Below are positions 54,481 through 63,069 of a stretch of 64,000 bases of DNA, piece after piece. Position 1 is the first letter of the stretch. Each line of letters opens with the position of its first letter. The stretch is from Pseudomarimonas salicorniae. GTDB lineage: Bacteria > Pseudomonadota > Gammaproteobacteria > Xanthomonadales > Xanthomonadaceae. The notes under the pieces were generated by a model, which did not search any database, was not told the origin of the DNA, and saw only the letters and a list, made by a program, of their open reading frames with translations. A program made the translations under genes and the position numbers. Where the stretch lies: positions 285,861 to 349,860 of the forward strand of contig NZ_JALNMH010000003.1 in the NCBI RefSeq assembly GCF_023156535.1, given 5' to 3'.

Positions 54481-57096
54481 GTGAAGACGGTTCTGCTTGC
54501 TGAAGCATCGAGCACCCGACGGCGTGCGCTGTCGGCCCTGCTCACCCAGCGTGGTTTCGGGGTCACCGCGCTCGGCAACCTGGATGATGCCTACGCGGTA
54601 CTGATGCGCGCTGCCGGCAGCACCGCGCGCTTCGACGCTGTGGTGATCGGCTGGCCCGAGTACTCCGAGGGCCTTGCCGAAGATGTCTTCGGCCTGCTTC
54701 ACGGCGCGCTGTTCGAACACCTTCCGGTGCTGGTGCTGAGCGACACCACCAGCTCGGCGGCGATCAACTGGCGGATGACCCGCCCGCGCACCGCCCTCCT
54801 GCCCTGGGCCGACTTCCAGGAAGCCGCCGCGGCACTCAGCCATCTTCTCGAGCCGATCGTGGTCGAGGATCGCCCGCAGGCCAGCGACGGCCCGCCGCTG
54901 CGCATCCTGCTGGTCGATGACTCGGCCACCGTGCGCGCGGCCTTCTCGCGCCTGCTCTCGCGCGACGGCTACATGGTCGAGACCGCCTCCAGCGTCGCCG
55001 AAGGCCTGTCCAAGCTGCGTACCCAGCCGGTCGACATCGCCGTGGTCGACTACTTCATGCCCGGCCGCAACGGCACCGAACTCATCCAGGAGCTGCGCGC
55101 CAACCCGGCCACCGCCAAGGTGGTGCCGGCGATCATCACCGGCGCCTATTCCGACGACGTGATCCGCGAGTCGCTGGCCAGCGGCGCCGTCGAGTGCCTG
55201 TTCAAGAGCGAGGCCAAGGAGCTCTTCGTCGCCCGCATCCACTCGCTGGCGCGCACCGTGCGCGACCGCAAGACGGTCGAATCCGAACGCCGCCGGCTGG
55301 AGGGCATCCTGTCCTCGGTGGGCGACGGCGTCTACGTGGTCGATCCGGTCGGGACCATCCAGCTGATCAATCCCGCCGCCTGCGAGCTGCTCGGCTACGA
55401 GGGCAGCGCCGAACTCATCGGCCGCAACGCCTTCGAGGTCATCCACTACGCGCACGAGGACGGCTCGCTGCTGGCCCGCGGCCAGTGCCCCCTGCTGCAG
55501 AGCTACGCCCGCGGCTCCGAGCTGTCCGGCTGGCAGACCGCCTTCTGGAATGCGCTGGGCAAGCCGATCCCGGTCGACTGCACGGTGTTCCCGATGCGCG
55601 TCGACGGCGAGCGCAGCGGCTCGGTGGTCGCCTTCCGCGACGTCTCCGCGCGGCGCCGGCTGGAAGAGGACCTGCGCTGGGCGGCCGAGCACGACGCCCT
55701 GACCAAGCTGCACAACCGCGCATGGTTCGAGCGCCAGCTGGAAGAGGAGATCAGCCGCCTGCGCCGCAGCGGGCAGACTTCCCTGCTGCTGTTCCTCGAC
55801 ATCGACCGCTTCAAGTACATCAACGACACCGCCGGCCACGGCGCCGGCGACCAGCTGCTGATCGAGGTCAGCCAGCGCCTGAAGTCGCGCCTGCGCGCCA
55901 CCGACCACCTGGCCCGCATGGGCGGCGACGAGTTCGCCCTGATCCTGCGCAACGTCGCCCTGGGCGACCTGCAGGGCCTGGCCGACGGCTTCCGCCGCGC
56001 GCTCACCGCCGCGCCCTTCAGCTATGGCGGCAAGTCCTACCGCATCACCACCTCGATCGGCGCCTCGGCGATGGACGCGCGCACGCTCTCGCCCTCCGAG
56101 GCCATGGCCCAGGCCGACGTCGCCTGCCACCAGGCCAAGAACGGCGGACGCAACCTGACCCAGCTCTACCAGCCCGACTCCAACGAGCGCGCCGCCATGG
56201 ACCGCGACCTCGGCTGGTCGGTGCGCCTGGAAGAGGCCCTGCGCCACGACCGCTTCGTGCTGGCCTTCCAGCCGATCGTCCCGCTCGACGGCATCCTCGA
56301 CGACGACCTCGACCCGGGCGGCCCCGAGCTGTGGCGCCGACAGCTGGCACGCAACCCGAACAGCCCGGCGCTGTTCGAGGTGCTGATCCGCATGCGCGAC
56401 TCGCAGGGCGAGCTGGTCATGCCGGGCGCCTTCATGCCGACCGCCGAGCGCTTCGGCCTGATGCGCGAGATCGACCGCTGGGTCATCGACCACTCGCTGC
56501 AGGCCCTGCGCGACCTGCGCGACTCCGAACGCCCGGTCTCCCTGACCATCAACCTGCACACCCAGTCGCTTGCCGATTCGGGGCTCGCCGGCTTCGTTAC
56601 CGCGCGGGTGGTCGAGTACGACATCGACGCCACCCAGCTGATCTTCGAAATCACCGAGTCGCACGCCATCGAGGACGTCACCGGCGCCCAGCGCGTCCTG
56701 CACGACCTGCGTGCGCTCGGCGCGCGCATCGCGGTGGACGACTTCGGCACCGGCTTCTCGACCTTTGCCTACCTGAAGAACCTCGAGGCCGACATCCTCA
56801 AGATCGACGGCTCGCTGATCCAGGGCCTGCCCGACGATCCGCTCGACCGCACCGTGGTCGCCGCCCTGTCGAGCATCGCCGAGGCCGCCAACAAGCTGAC
56901 CATCGCCGAGTGCGTCGAAGACCCGGCCGCCCTGCACACCCTGCTCGAATGCGGGGTCAACCTCGCCCAGGGCAATGCCGTCGGCCTGCCCCGCCTGCAG
57001 CTGCGCGCCGCCGCCCTGCGCGCGCTGGACGGCAAGCTGCTGGAGGACGTGCCGGTGCTCATCGAGGCCCCGCTCAAGGCCGCCGCCCAGCGCTGA
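54481..57096 (+). CDS. response regulator with PAS-GGDEF-EAL output
   Basis: 871 residues from a GTG with a GGGGGAG site. Residues ~1-125 look like a receiver but the acceptor strand reads VVIGWPEY with no Asp, so it is a pseudo-receiver. The second receiver (about 138-260) keeps VDDS and VVDYFMPG (Asp190). PAS (about 280-395), GGDEF (MGGDEF about 480, intact) and EAL (EVLIR about 633, with the Ala of EAL replaced by Val; EITES, DDFGTGFS, KIDGS and AECVE present) follow. Both c-di-GMP activities are plausible. The tail QGNAVGLP replaces QGY. Cytoplasmic; no kinase is adjacent. Confidence 0.92.
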   Translation: MKTVLLAEASSTRRRALSALLTQRGFGVTALGNLDDAYAVLMRAAGSTARFDAVVIGWPEYSEGLAEDVFGLLHGALFEHLPVLVLSDTTSSAAINWRMTRPRTALLPWADFQEAAAALSHLLEPIVVEDRPQASDGPPLRILLVDDSATVRAAFSRLLSRDGYMVETASSVAEGLSKLRTQPVDIAVVDYFMPGRNGTELIQELRANPATAKVVPAIITGAYSDDVIRESLASGAVECLFKSEAKELFVARIHSLARTVRDRKTVESERRRLEGILSSVGDGVYVVDPVGTIQLINPAACELLGYEGSAELIGRNAFEVIHYAHEDGSLLARGQCPLLQSYARGSELSGWQTAFWNALGKPIPVDCTVFPMRVDGERSGSVVAFRDVSARRRLEEDLRWAAEHDALTKLHNRAWFERQLEEEISRLRRSGQTSLLLFLDIDRFKYINDTAGHGAGDQLLIEVSQRLKSRLRATDHLARMGGDEFALILRNVALGDLQGLADGFRRALTAAPFSYGGKSYRITTSIGASAMDARTLSPSEAMAQADVACHQAKNGGRNLTQLYQPDSNERAAMDRDLGWSVRLEEALRHDRFVLAFQPIVPLDGILDDDLDPGGPELWRRQLARNPNSPALFEVLIRMRDSQGELVMPGAFMPTAERFGLMREIDRWVIDHSLQALRDLRDSERPVSLTINLHTQSLADSGLAGFVTARVVEYDIDATQLIFEITESHAIEDVTGAQRVLHDLRALGARIAVDDFGTGFSTFAYLKNLEADILKIDGSLIQGLPDDPLDRTVVAALSSIAEAANKLTIAECVEDPAALHTLLECGVNLAQGNAVGLPRLQLRAAALRALDGKLLEDVPVLIEAPLKAAAQR

Positions 57097-57202
57097 GCGC
57101 CGCGCCGGCAGCGGCAAGGCGGGCCCCCACCACCCATCGTTCAATCGGGACGCCGCGCCGCCGCGCGCGGTAAGCTCGCGGCCTTGTCCGCAGCACACCG
57201 CC

Positions 57203-58654
57203 ATGGCCGCCGAAGCAAGCTTTCTCTGGTACGACCTCGAGACCTGGGGCATCGACCCGCGCGGCGACCGCATCGCCCAGTTCGCCGGCGTGCGCACCGA
57301 CGCCGCGCTTGAGCTGATCGAAGAGCCGGTCACCCTGTGGTTCAAGCCACCCCGCGACGCCCTGCCCTCGCCCGAAGCGGTCGCCGTCACCGGCCTTGAT
57401 CCGCTCAAGCTCGACGCAACGGGACTGGTCGAGGCCGAGGCCATCGCCCAGGTCCAGGCCCTGATGGCCACCCCCGGCACCTGCAGCGTCGGCTGGAACA
57501 GCCTGCGCTTCGACGACGAGTTCATCCGCCACGGCCTGTACCGAAACTTCTTCGACCCTTACCAGCGCGAATGGGCCGGCGGCAACAGCCGTTGGGACCT
57601 GCTCGACTTCGCCCGGCTCTGCCACGCCCTGCGCCCCGAGGGCATCGAATGGCCGCTGCGCGAGGACGGCGCGCCCAGCTTCCGCCTTGAACACCTGGCT
57701 GCCGCGAACGGCATCAGCCACAGCCACGCCCACGACGCCATGAGCGACGTCGAGGCCACCCTCGGACTTGCCCGCCTGTTCCGTGCCAGACAGCCACGGC
57801 TCTGGGACTATCACCTCAGGTTCCGTAACAAGCGCGAGGTCGCCCCCCTGCTGCGCCCCGGCGGCGAGCTGCTGCTGCACGTCTCCTCGCGCTTCCCCGC
57901 CCAGCGCCACTGCGCCGGCATCATCCTGCCGCTGATGCCCCACCCGTCTGCCGGCAACCAGATGCTGGTCGCCGAGCTGAGCGGCCCGGTCGAGGACTGG
58001 ATCGACCTGCCCGCCGACGAGCTGGCCCGCCGTCTGTTCAGCCCCGGCGAGGAGCTCGAAGCCGAAGGCCTGACCCGTCCGCCGATCAAGGGCGTGCACC
58101 TCAACCGCTGCCCCGCCCTGATCCAGCGCCAGCACGTCCGCCCCGAGGAATGGCAGCGCCTAGGCCTCGACCCCGCCGCCGCCGAGCAGCGCGCCCTCGC
58201 CCTCCGCGACGCCGGCAGCGCTCTCACCGACCGACTGGCACTCGCCTTCGACCGCCAGCACCCACCTGCCCAGGACGTCGACGTCGCCCTCTACGACCTC
58301 CTCCCCAGCCGCGAGGACGCCCCCCTACGCCAGCGCATCCAGCGCGCCGCCCCCAAGGACCTCGCCGACTTCACCGGCCGCTTCCGCGATCCCCGCGGCG
58401 ATGAGCTCCTGTTCCGCTACCGCGCCCGAAATTGGCCGGAGACGCTAGACCCCGAAGAGCGCCGGCGCTGGCAGAACCACCTCCAGCAGCGCCTGAACCC
58501 CGAAGCCCTCGCCCGATTCGACGCCAGCCTCGCAGCCCAGGGCGAGCAGCTGAGCGAGGACCTAAGCGATTCGCTTCGGCAGTGGCGGGAACGCTTGATG
58601 AAAGAGGCAGGCGCTGAACCACTGCCAGAACCACCCACCCATTCGCTCCCTTAG
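57203..58654 (+). CDS. sbcB: exodeoxyribonuclease I
   Basis: 483 residues. The DEDD exonuclease domain starts with FLWYDLETWG (catalytic Asp/Glu) and has SVGWNSLRFDDEF and SHSHAHDAMSDVEAT (His/Asp); the SH3-like and C-terminal helical domains follow, with RFRDPRGDELLFRYRARNWPETL near the end. It digests single-stranded DNA 3' to 5' in repair and recombination. It is the last chromosomal gene before the cassette array, and codon use here is still the high-GC host style. Confidence 0.95.
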   Translation: MAAEASFLWYDLETWGIDPRGDRIAQFAGVRTDAALELIEEPVTLWFKPPRDALPSPEAVAVTGLDPLKLDATGLVEAEAIAQVQALMATPGTCSVGWNSLRFDDEFIRHGLYRNFFDPYQREWAGGNSRWDLLDFARLCHALRPEGIEWPLREDGAPSFRLEHLAAANGISHSHAHDAMSDVEATLGLARLFRARQPRLWDYHLRFRNKREVAPLLRPGGELLLHVSSRFPAQRHCAGIILPLMPHPSAGNQMLVAELSGPVEDWIDLPADELARRLFSPGEELEAEGLTRPPIKGVHLNRCPALIQRQHVRPEEWQRLGLDPAAAEQRALALRDAGSALTDRLALAFDRQHPPAQDVDVALYDLLPSREDAPLRQRIQRAAPKDLADFTGRFRDPRGDELLFRYRARNWPETLDPEERRRWQNHLQQRLNPEALARFDASLAAQGEQLSEDLSDSLRQWRERLMKEAGAEPLPEPPTHSLP

Positions 58655-58837
58655 GCGCCCAGGAACGCCTTCGCCCTACCCTGCGGCCTAACCCTCCTAG
58701 ATGCCGGGATAGGCTGCGGTACTAGGCCGCAAGGACCAGCCCAACTCCATGATTCATGGCAGAATTCCCCATCCCTCCCCAAACTAGGCCTACATGCTAC
58801 GCTGCAATTACCGCTGCACCCTGCAGCCGAATAGTAG

Positions 58838-59209
58838 TTGGGCCGCAAGGGAGTCGGGTTCCATCCAGGCCCCGCGCGGTCATGTTGTCCACGCTCCGGG
58901 CCACCGTGGCGTCGGGCGCTCGGGGTCGGCTTTCGCTGTTTCCCAGGTCGTTTCGCAGGCGGGCACCGCTTTCGCAGGTCAGGGTTGCTGAGTCGTGCAG
59001 CAAGTCGCCATCCCGGTGCCTGGTTCCGCTAGCATCTGGTCAGCGGCTCGACAGATTTCAGGTGGCGGGCGACAGGGGCTGGCTTTCCGTCCCAAGGCGC
59101 CTCGCTCCGGCACCCTCCCTTGCTGCCCAACTATGCGTTCAAGCGGACCGCCGGGAGGTGCCTCGATGTTTACTGATACGCTTTCGGCCGGCGGCCGCTT
59201 AACGCGGCG
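58838..59209 (+). other. cassette 1, gene-less type (copy 1 of 3)
   Basis: The 183 bp from the sbcB stop to 58837 hold no gene, only an inverted pair GCGGCCTA/TAGGCCGC (about 58685-58692 and 58725-58732). The 372-bp cassette begins at a GTTGGGC box (58837-58843). Its body (to 59131) matches the bodies at 60324-60617 and 63580-63873 without length change, but no open frame has a convincing start or codon pattern. Short frames at 58838-59032 and 58995-59243 persist in all three copies and may be chance or tiny genes. Confidence 0.7.
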
Positions 59210-59215
59210 TTGGGC
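59125..59215 (+). other. attC site 1
   Basis: R'' GCCCAAC (59125-59131) and R' GTTGGGC (59209-59215). The left arm 59135-59154 pairs with the right arm 59188-59205, leaving two unpaired bases (C and A) on the left arm, the extrahelical bases that orient attC recombination. Confidence 0.92.
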
Positions 59216-59229
59216 GGTCGTGGGAAAGG

Positions 59230-59730
59230 ATGATGGAACCTGACGAGTTCGCAAAAGCCGTAGCAGCGTCGCAGAACAATGAGACTTGGCTACTGTTTCC
59301 TGTGCCGGTGCCGGAAGAAGCGATTTCTAAAGCTGAAGCCCTGCTAGGCGTACAGCTCCCTGCCGACTATAAGCACATCCTGCACGACTACGGTGCTGGC
59401 GACTTCCACTATGTTGAGCTTCTCACTCCTGCCGTAGGTTCCGGTGGTGGCCTGGTCGGTGAGAATGAGGAGCTGCGGGCTAGAGGCGTCGAAGGTTTTG
59501 TGGCGGTTTCACCAAATGGGTGCGGCGACTACTATGGGTTCAGGTCAATCGGTGGAAGGTGTACGCCCGAGGTCTACTTCTGGGATCACGAAGTAGAATC
59601 GATCTCGGACGATCCGGTTGCGGGGTCGATTCTGGATTTCTTGCGCGACAACGCGCTTGTATCGTCCACAGATATGCGTCTGGTTGCTACCGGGCGAGAG
59701 CATCTGGTCATAAAGTGGTGGTGGTGGTGA
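59230..59730 (+). CDS. SMI1/KNR4-family protein (cassette 2)
   Basis: 166 residues (start 59230 or 59233). PEEAISKAEALLGVQLPADYKHILHDYGAGDF is the opening of SMI1/KNR4 (SUKH) proteins, followed by the VSPNGCGDYYGF and PEVYFWDHE strands. SUKH members commonly act as immunity proteins against polymorphic toxins; no toxin gene is present. Odd C-terminus: four Trp in a row. A single-gene cassette with its own ribosome site (AAAGGA). Confidence 0.88.
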   Translation: MMEPDEFAKAVAASQNNETWLLFPVPVPEEAISKAEALLGVQLPADYKHILHDYGAGDFHYVELLTPAVGSGGGLVGENEELRARGVEGFVAVSPNGCGDYYGFRSIGGRCTPEVYFWDHEVESISDDPVAGSILDFLRDNALVSSTDMRLVATGREHLVIKWWWW

Positions 59731-59751
59731 GCGTTCCGCTGTCGGCACGCC

Positions 59752-59842
59752 GCCCAACTGGGCGTTCAAGCGGACCGCCGGGAGATGCTTCGATTTTCTC
59801 TGACCCGCTTTCGGCCGGCGGCCGCTTAACGCGGCGTTAGGC
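59752..59842 (+). other. attC site 2
   Basis: R'' GCCCAAC (59752-59758) and R' GTTAGGC (59836-59842), 91 bp, arms as in site 1. Confidence 0.92.
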
Positions 59843-59849
59843 ATCGATC

Positions 59850-60245
59850 TTGAGCGATCCGGTTCACGTGCTGCGAGCCAATCTTCCTGGCTCTGAAAGC
59901 TGGCCAAGTTCCTTCTGGGGAAGGCTCGTCGAAGAAGGGCTCTGGTGCGAATCAGCATTCTGGGAGCTTCACGACGCGTTGGTCGCAATAGCTTTGAGGA
60001 ACAAAGGGTCCGAAGCAGTCAATCGTCCAATAGCTGAGGCCGTCTCAAGAGTTCAAGCCCGGGTTCTTGGCTGCCTCGCGTCTCACTACGATTCGAGTGA
60101 TGTCTTCACAATCTCCAATCTCGATGACGACAGGCTTCGCCAATTCGTTGAGCGTTTCGAGCATGCTACGTTGGGTGTGTTCTCTGGCGAGGTTTTGCCC
60201 GAGGAGTCATATGATCTGAGGAGTCCACGTCGTGTCGATGCCTAA
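59850..60245 (+). CDS. cassette 3 protein, possibly Imm41-like
   Basis: 131 residues starting with TTG at 59850, eight bases after the R' box, with no clear ribosome site. SFWGRLVEEGLWCESAFWELHDALVAIA and SDVFTISNLDD recall immunity family 41, but the match is by impression only. Soluble, acidic. The stop codon TAA lies within the R'' box of attC 3. Confidence 0.65.
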   Translation: MSDPVHVLRANLPGSESWPSSFWGRLVEEGLWCESAFWELHDALVAIALRNKGSEAVNRPIAEAVSRVQARVLGCLASHYDSSDVFTISNLDDDRLRQFVERFEHATLGVFSGEVLPEESYDLRSPRRVDA

Positions 60246-60329
60246 CTGTGCGTTAGAGCGGACCTGCGGGGAGACACTTCGAATGAACCAATTGCTGTCG
60301 GCCGCAGGCCGCTCAACGCGGCGTTGGGC
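60240..60329 (+). other. attC site 3
   Basis: R'' GCCTAAC (60240-60246) and R' GTTGGGC (60323-60329), 90 bp. Arms diverge from site 1 (TTAGAGCGG / CCGCTCAACGC) but keep the same layout. Confidence 0.9.
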
Positions 60330-60695
60330 CGCGAGGGAGTCGGGTTCCTTGCAGTGCTCGGGCGATCATGTAGCCCTCGCTCCGAATCACCGTGGCGTCG
60401 GGCGCTTGGGGTCGGCTTTCGCTGTTTTCCGGGCCGTTTCGCAGGCGGGGACCGCTTTCGCAGGTCAGGGGTGCTGAGTCATGCAGCAGCTCGCCGTTCC
60501 GGTGCCTGGTTCCGCTAGCATCTGGTCAGCGGCTCGGCAGGTTGCTGCGCACAGGCGACAGGGGCAGGCTTTCCGTCCCGAGGCGCCTTGCTCCGGCACC
60601 CTCCCTTGCTGCCCAACTATGCGTTCAAGCGGACCGCCGGGAGGTGCTTCGATGTTTACTGATACGCTTTCGGCCGGCGGCCGCTTAACGCGGCG
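60324..60695 (+). other. cassette 4, gene-less type (copy 2 of 3)
   Basis: 372 bp, same length as cassette 1 and similar to it throughout, most divergent near 60350-60385 and 60540-60560. No convincing gene. Its attC (60611-60701) is almost identical to attC 1, so the whole cassette was duplicated, attC included. Confidence 0.7.
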
Positions 60696-60701
60696 TTGGG
60701 C
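60611..60701 (+). other. attC site 4
   Basis: R'' GCCCAAC (60611-60617), R' GTTGGGC (60695-60701); differs from attC 1 by about one base in the loop. Confidence 0.92.
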
Positions 60702-60710
60702 GGCGTGAGA

Positions 60711-61007
60711 ATGACTGCGGCAGGCGACAAAGCAGCGCGACGCGACTATGAGGCCGCGCTAGCTGTTACTCGGTCAATTCTGGCCTCATGGGACCCATTG
60801 GCATTACTTGCCGGTGGCGCCCCGGGCGACGAGTTTTATTCCGAAGCGTCGCTCCTGGTGCCCAAGCTCCTAAGGTGCTCGAACGCCGAAGAGTCGACGA
60901 AGGCAGTCTCTGAGGTATTCTCCAAAGCGTTTGAAGGCTGCCACTTTGCGCTGTCAGATTGTGAGGCAATTGGCGAGAGACTGTATGCTGCTCTTCATAA
61001 GAGTTAG
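60711..61007 (+). CDS. DUF1871-like protein (cassette 5)
   Basis: 98 residues from the ATG at 60711; a TTG inside the R' box at 60696 is in frame. ILASWDPLALLAGGAPGDEFYSEASLLVPKLL and EVFSKAFEG match the DUF1871 family, small helical proteins of unknown role often found among immunity-like genes. Follows attC 4 directly. Confidence 0.75.
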   Translation: MTAAGDKAARRDYEAALAVTRSILASWDPLALLAGGAPGDEFYSEASLLVPKLLRCSNAEESTKAVSEVFSKAFEGCHFALSDCEAIGERLYAALHKS

Positions 61008-61033
61008 CGCCTTCCGTGAAGTGCCGCGCCGCC

Positions 61034-61124
61034 GCCCAACTATGCATTAGAGCGGACCGATGGGACAGGCTTCGATGTTTCCTGATACTTTTCCGGCCAT
61101 CGGCCGCTCAATGCGGCGTTGGAC
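61034..61124 (+). other. attC site 5
   Basis: R'' GCCCAAC (61034-61040), R' GTTGGAC (61118-61124). Arms ATTAGAGCGG/CCGCTCAATGC. Confidence 0.9.
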
Positions 61125-61130
61125 ATCACT

Positions 61131-61607
61131 ATGAGCGATATGGCGACTTGGGGTACAAAGGACTGGCTAGAGGCGGCGACTTACGCACTCGCCATAGTTG
61201 GAGCTCTGTTGGGCTCCATCTTTTGGCTGTCAAACGTGCGCTCTGAATCGATCGCGAATACGCGCCAACACATTCACCGGACGTGGACGAACGAGGGGGA
61301 TGTCACTTCTCAGGAGGTTCGGTTTATCGACCTGTCTCTGGCTGAGTCCGACGGCGACCTAGTTGGCACTCTGAGCAGTCCTTCAATCGGAGAGCCGCTC
61401 GAAGTCCACGTCGACATTGGTTGGCGCTCGTCCCTGCTTACGCTTAGTGAGCTCAGGGGTCGCAACCTTGTCACGGTAGCTGAAGTAAAGGTTTCCCTTA
61501 CCGGAAACGACAATCGACTAGAGTGGAAAATCATCAGCCGAAATCCTCCTCCGTTCTTGCCCGACCGCGCGACCCTGTGGCCCGTGCCATCGAGGTCCGG
61601 CGAGTGA
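61131..61607 (+). CDS. cassette 6 protein with one membrane helix
   Basis: 158 residues from the ATG at 61131. DWLEAATYALAIVGALLGSIFWLS forms an N-terminal membrane anchor (about 12-35); the rest is a soluble, strand-rich domain (VRFIDLSLAESDGDLVGTL, EPLEVHVDIGW). I do not recognise a family. The orientation suggests a cytoplasmic or periplasmic beta domain tethered to the inner membrane. Confidence 0.7.
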   Translation: MSDMATWGTKDWLEAATYALAIVGALLGSIFWLSNVRSESIANTRQHIHRTWTNEGDVTSQEVRFIDLSLAESDGDLVGTLSSPSIGEPLEVHVDIGWRSSLLTLSELRGRNLVTVAEVKVSLTGNDNRLEWKIISRNPPPFLPDRATLWPVPSRSGE

Positions 61608-61608
61608 T

Positions 61609-61699
61609 GTCCAACTATGCGTTCAAGCGGACCGCTGGGAGAGACTTCCTTGTTTCCCGATGATTATTCGGCCAGCGGCCGCTTAACGCGGCGTTAGAC
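61609..61699 (+). other. attC site 6
   Basis: R'' GTCCAAC (61609-61615), R' GTTAGAC (61693-61699). The R'' matches the TTGGAC start of its own cassette 6, not the following one. Confidence 0.9.
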
Positions 61700-61701
61700 C
61701 T

Positions 61702-62100
61702 ATGAATCTGGCACTCAATCAGCTTGTGAGGTCTGCTTCACACGCCCCACTGGTCGATTCCGCCGCGCAAGCAGCCGCCTTCGAAGAACACCAGGTTCGG
61801 ACCGTCATGCAAGATTTCGAGCTTGATCGGGAGGGGTTTTGCGATCTGTTCGCGCAAACTACAGCCGAGCTATTCCTTTCTGGCACGCTTTCCTTCGATG
61901 AGGCTGACAATGCGATCAATGCGCTCAGCTGGTACGCCTCTATGGGTTCATGGCACATGGAGCTGCTGCCTGAGTTCTCTTGGCTGGTGTATCAGGCATT
62001 TGATGCAGGAGAGCACGACCATGGAGGGCGCGTTACAAATGCGATTGAGCAACTCACTAAGCCCCGCCTCATAGCCCTGCTTGAGCGCTCTCTTGCATAG
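61702..62100 (+). CDS. cassette 7 hypothetical protein
   Basis: 132 residues, start codon 2 bases after the R' box, so translation must use signals from the previous attC or none. Helical, acidic, with FCDLFAQTTAELFLSGTLSFDEADNAINALSWYA. No family recognised. The stop TAG just precedes attC 7. Confidence 0.68.
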   Translation: MNLALNQLVRSASHAPLVDSAAQAAAFEEHQVRTVMQDFELDREGFCDLFAQTTAELFLSGTLSFDEADNAINALSWYASMGSWHMELLPEFSWLVYQAFDAGEHDHGGRVTNAIEQLTKPRLIALLERSLA

Positions 62101-62191
62101 GTCTAACTCGGCGTTCAAGCGGACCGCCGGGAGGTGCTTCGATGTTGATTGATACGATATCGGCCGGCGGCCGCTTAACGCGGCGTTAGGC
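62101..62191 (+). other. attC site 7
   Basis: R'' GTCTAAC (62101-62107), R' GTTAGGC (62185-62191); the arms are those of attC 1. Confidence 0.92.
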
Positions 62192-62199
62192 AGCAAGGA

Positions 62200-62532
62200 A
62201 TGGACTCTCAGCTGACCACTTTTGAGAAAGCAATTCTGGGCCGCATTGCGGAAGACCATCCTGCCTTAGATCCGATTGCCGATCTCCGGGTGGACCGCCG
62301 CGAGCTATCCGGTGCAGGCTCCTTTACATACTTCCAGCCACACCGGTCGGTTGCGCTGGAGGACGGCTACTACAGCCTTAGCGGTCTCATCCAGGTGCCT
62401 GGTGTTGAGTTTGGCATGGGGGCCTCAATCGCTATGAGCTCTGGTCAGGTAGAAATGTTGGAGATCTACACTTTCGGTAGCGCTTTGTGGGCAGGTGACT
62501 TCGCCGGTTTTGTCATCGATGGTGCCGCCTAA
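62200..62532 (+). CDS. cassette 8 protein (copy 1 of an identical pair)
   Basis: 110 residues, AAGGA site before the ATG. LTTFEKAILGRIAEDHP, then strands with GYYSLSGLIQVPGVEFGMGASIAM and YTFGSALWAGDFAGFVI. No family recognised; looks like a small alpha/beta protein. The cassette (62186-62611) reads the same base for base as 63154-63579. The stop overlaps the R'' box. Confidence 0.75.
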   Translation: MDSQLTTFEKAILGRIAEDHPALDPIADLRVDRRELSGAGSFTYFQPHRSVALEDGYYSLSGLIQVPGVEFGMGASIAMSSGQVEMLEIYTFGSALWAGDFAGFVIDGAA

Positions 62533-62617
62533 CTGTGCATTCGAGCGGACCGATGGGGCTGGCCCTCGAGTTTCCTGAGATGATGTCGGCCATCGGCCGC
62601 TCAATGCGGCGTTAGCC
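62527..62617 (+). other. attC site 8
   Basis: R'' GCCTAAC (62527-62533), R' GTTAGCC (62611-62617). The R' deviates from GTTRRRY (C at the sixth base) but pairs with the GGCTAAC of cassette 9. Confidence 0.85.
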
Positions 62618-62622
62618 TACAC

Positions 62623-63069
62623 ATGAAACCACGCGACGTGCTGCCCAAGCTTCGTGAGCTTCTGCTCAGTCAATCTCCCAAGCCTCAATGGCAACCGCTT
62701 CAGTCGTTTCGATGCGCAGTGGAGCTATACGAAAAGAGCACAGTCGAGTCTTGTATGGGTCCTGAGCAGGACATGCTGCTTTTTCAGTGGGGCACCTACG
62801 ATTGGGGCGAAGGCGAGCATTTCGAGGCAGATCTCACCCGCCAGTTCATCGTGCCTGGAAAAGGCGATGACCCTGCCCTCTATCAACTCTCTCTTACTTT
62901 TCGATATCAACCTTCAGATCAGTTGCGTGCTGTTGAGTCTGGAGAGTTCTGGTGTGCGTCACGCGAGGAAGCGGCGCCTTTTCTTGCGATGGTGTGTGCC
63001 TCGCCTGCTCTTGCAGTAGCACAGCCATTGAAGCCAGCTTCCGTAAGCCTGGGGTTTGAACGGGTGTAG
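62623..63069 (+). CDS. cassette 9 hypothetical protein
   Basis: 148 residues from the ATG at 62623, five bases after the R' box. Soluble, with QWGTYDWGEGEHFEADLTRQFIV and YQLSLTFRYQPSDQL suggesting a beta-rich fold, and a C-terminus SLGFERV. Not recognised. Stop TAG overlaps the R'' box by one base. Confidence 0.7.
   Translation: MKPRDVLPKLRELLLSQSPKPQWQPLQSFRCAVELYEKSTVESCMGPEQDMLLFQWGTYDWGEGEHFEADLTRQFIVPGKGDDPALYQLSLTFRYQPSDQLRAVESGEFWCASREEAAPFLAMVCASPALAVAQPLKPASVSLGFERV

Noticed and set aside
54400..57525. 1041-codon open frame on the minus strand opposite the response-regulator GGDEF-EAL gene
   Set aside because: Shadow frame spanning two real genes; no motifs.
58651..58848. 65-codon minus-strand frame between sbcB and the array
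   Set aside because: Cys/Pro/Arg-rich, no ribosome site, spans the cassette junction.
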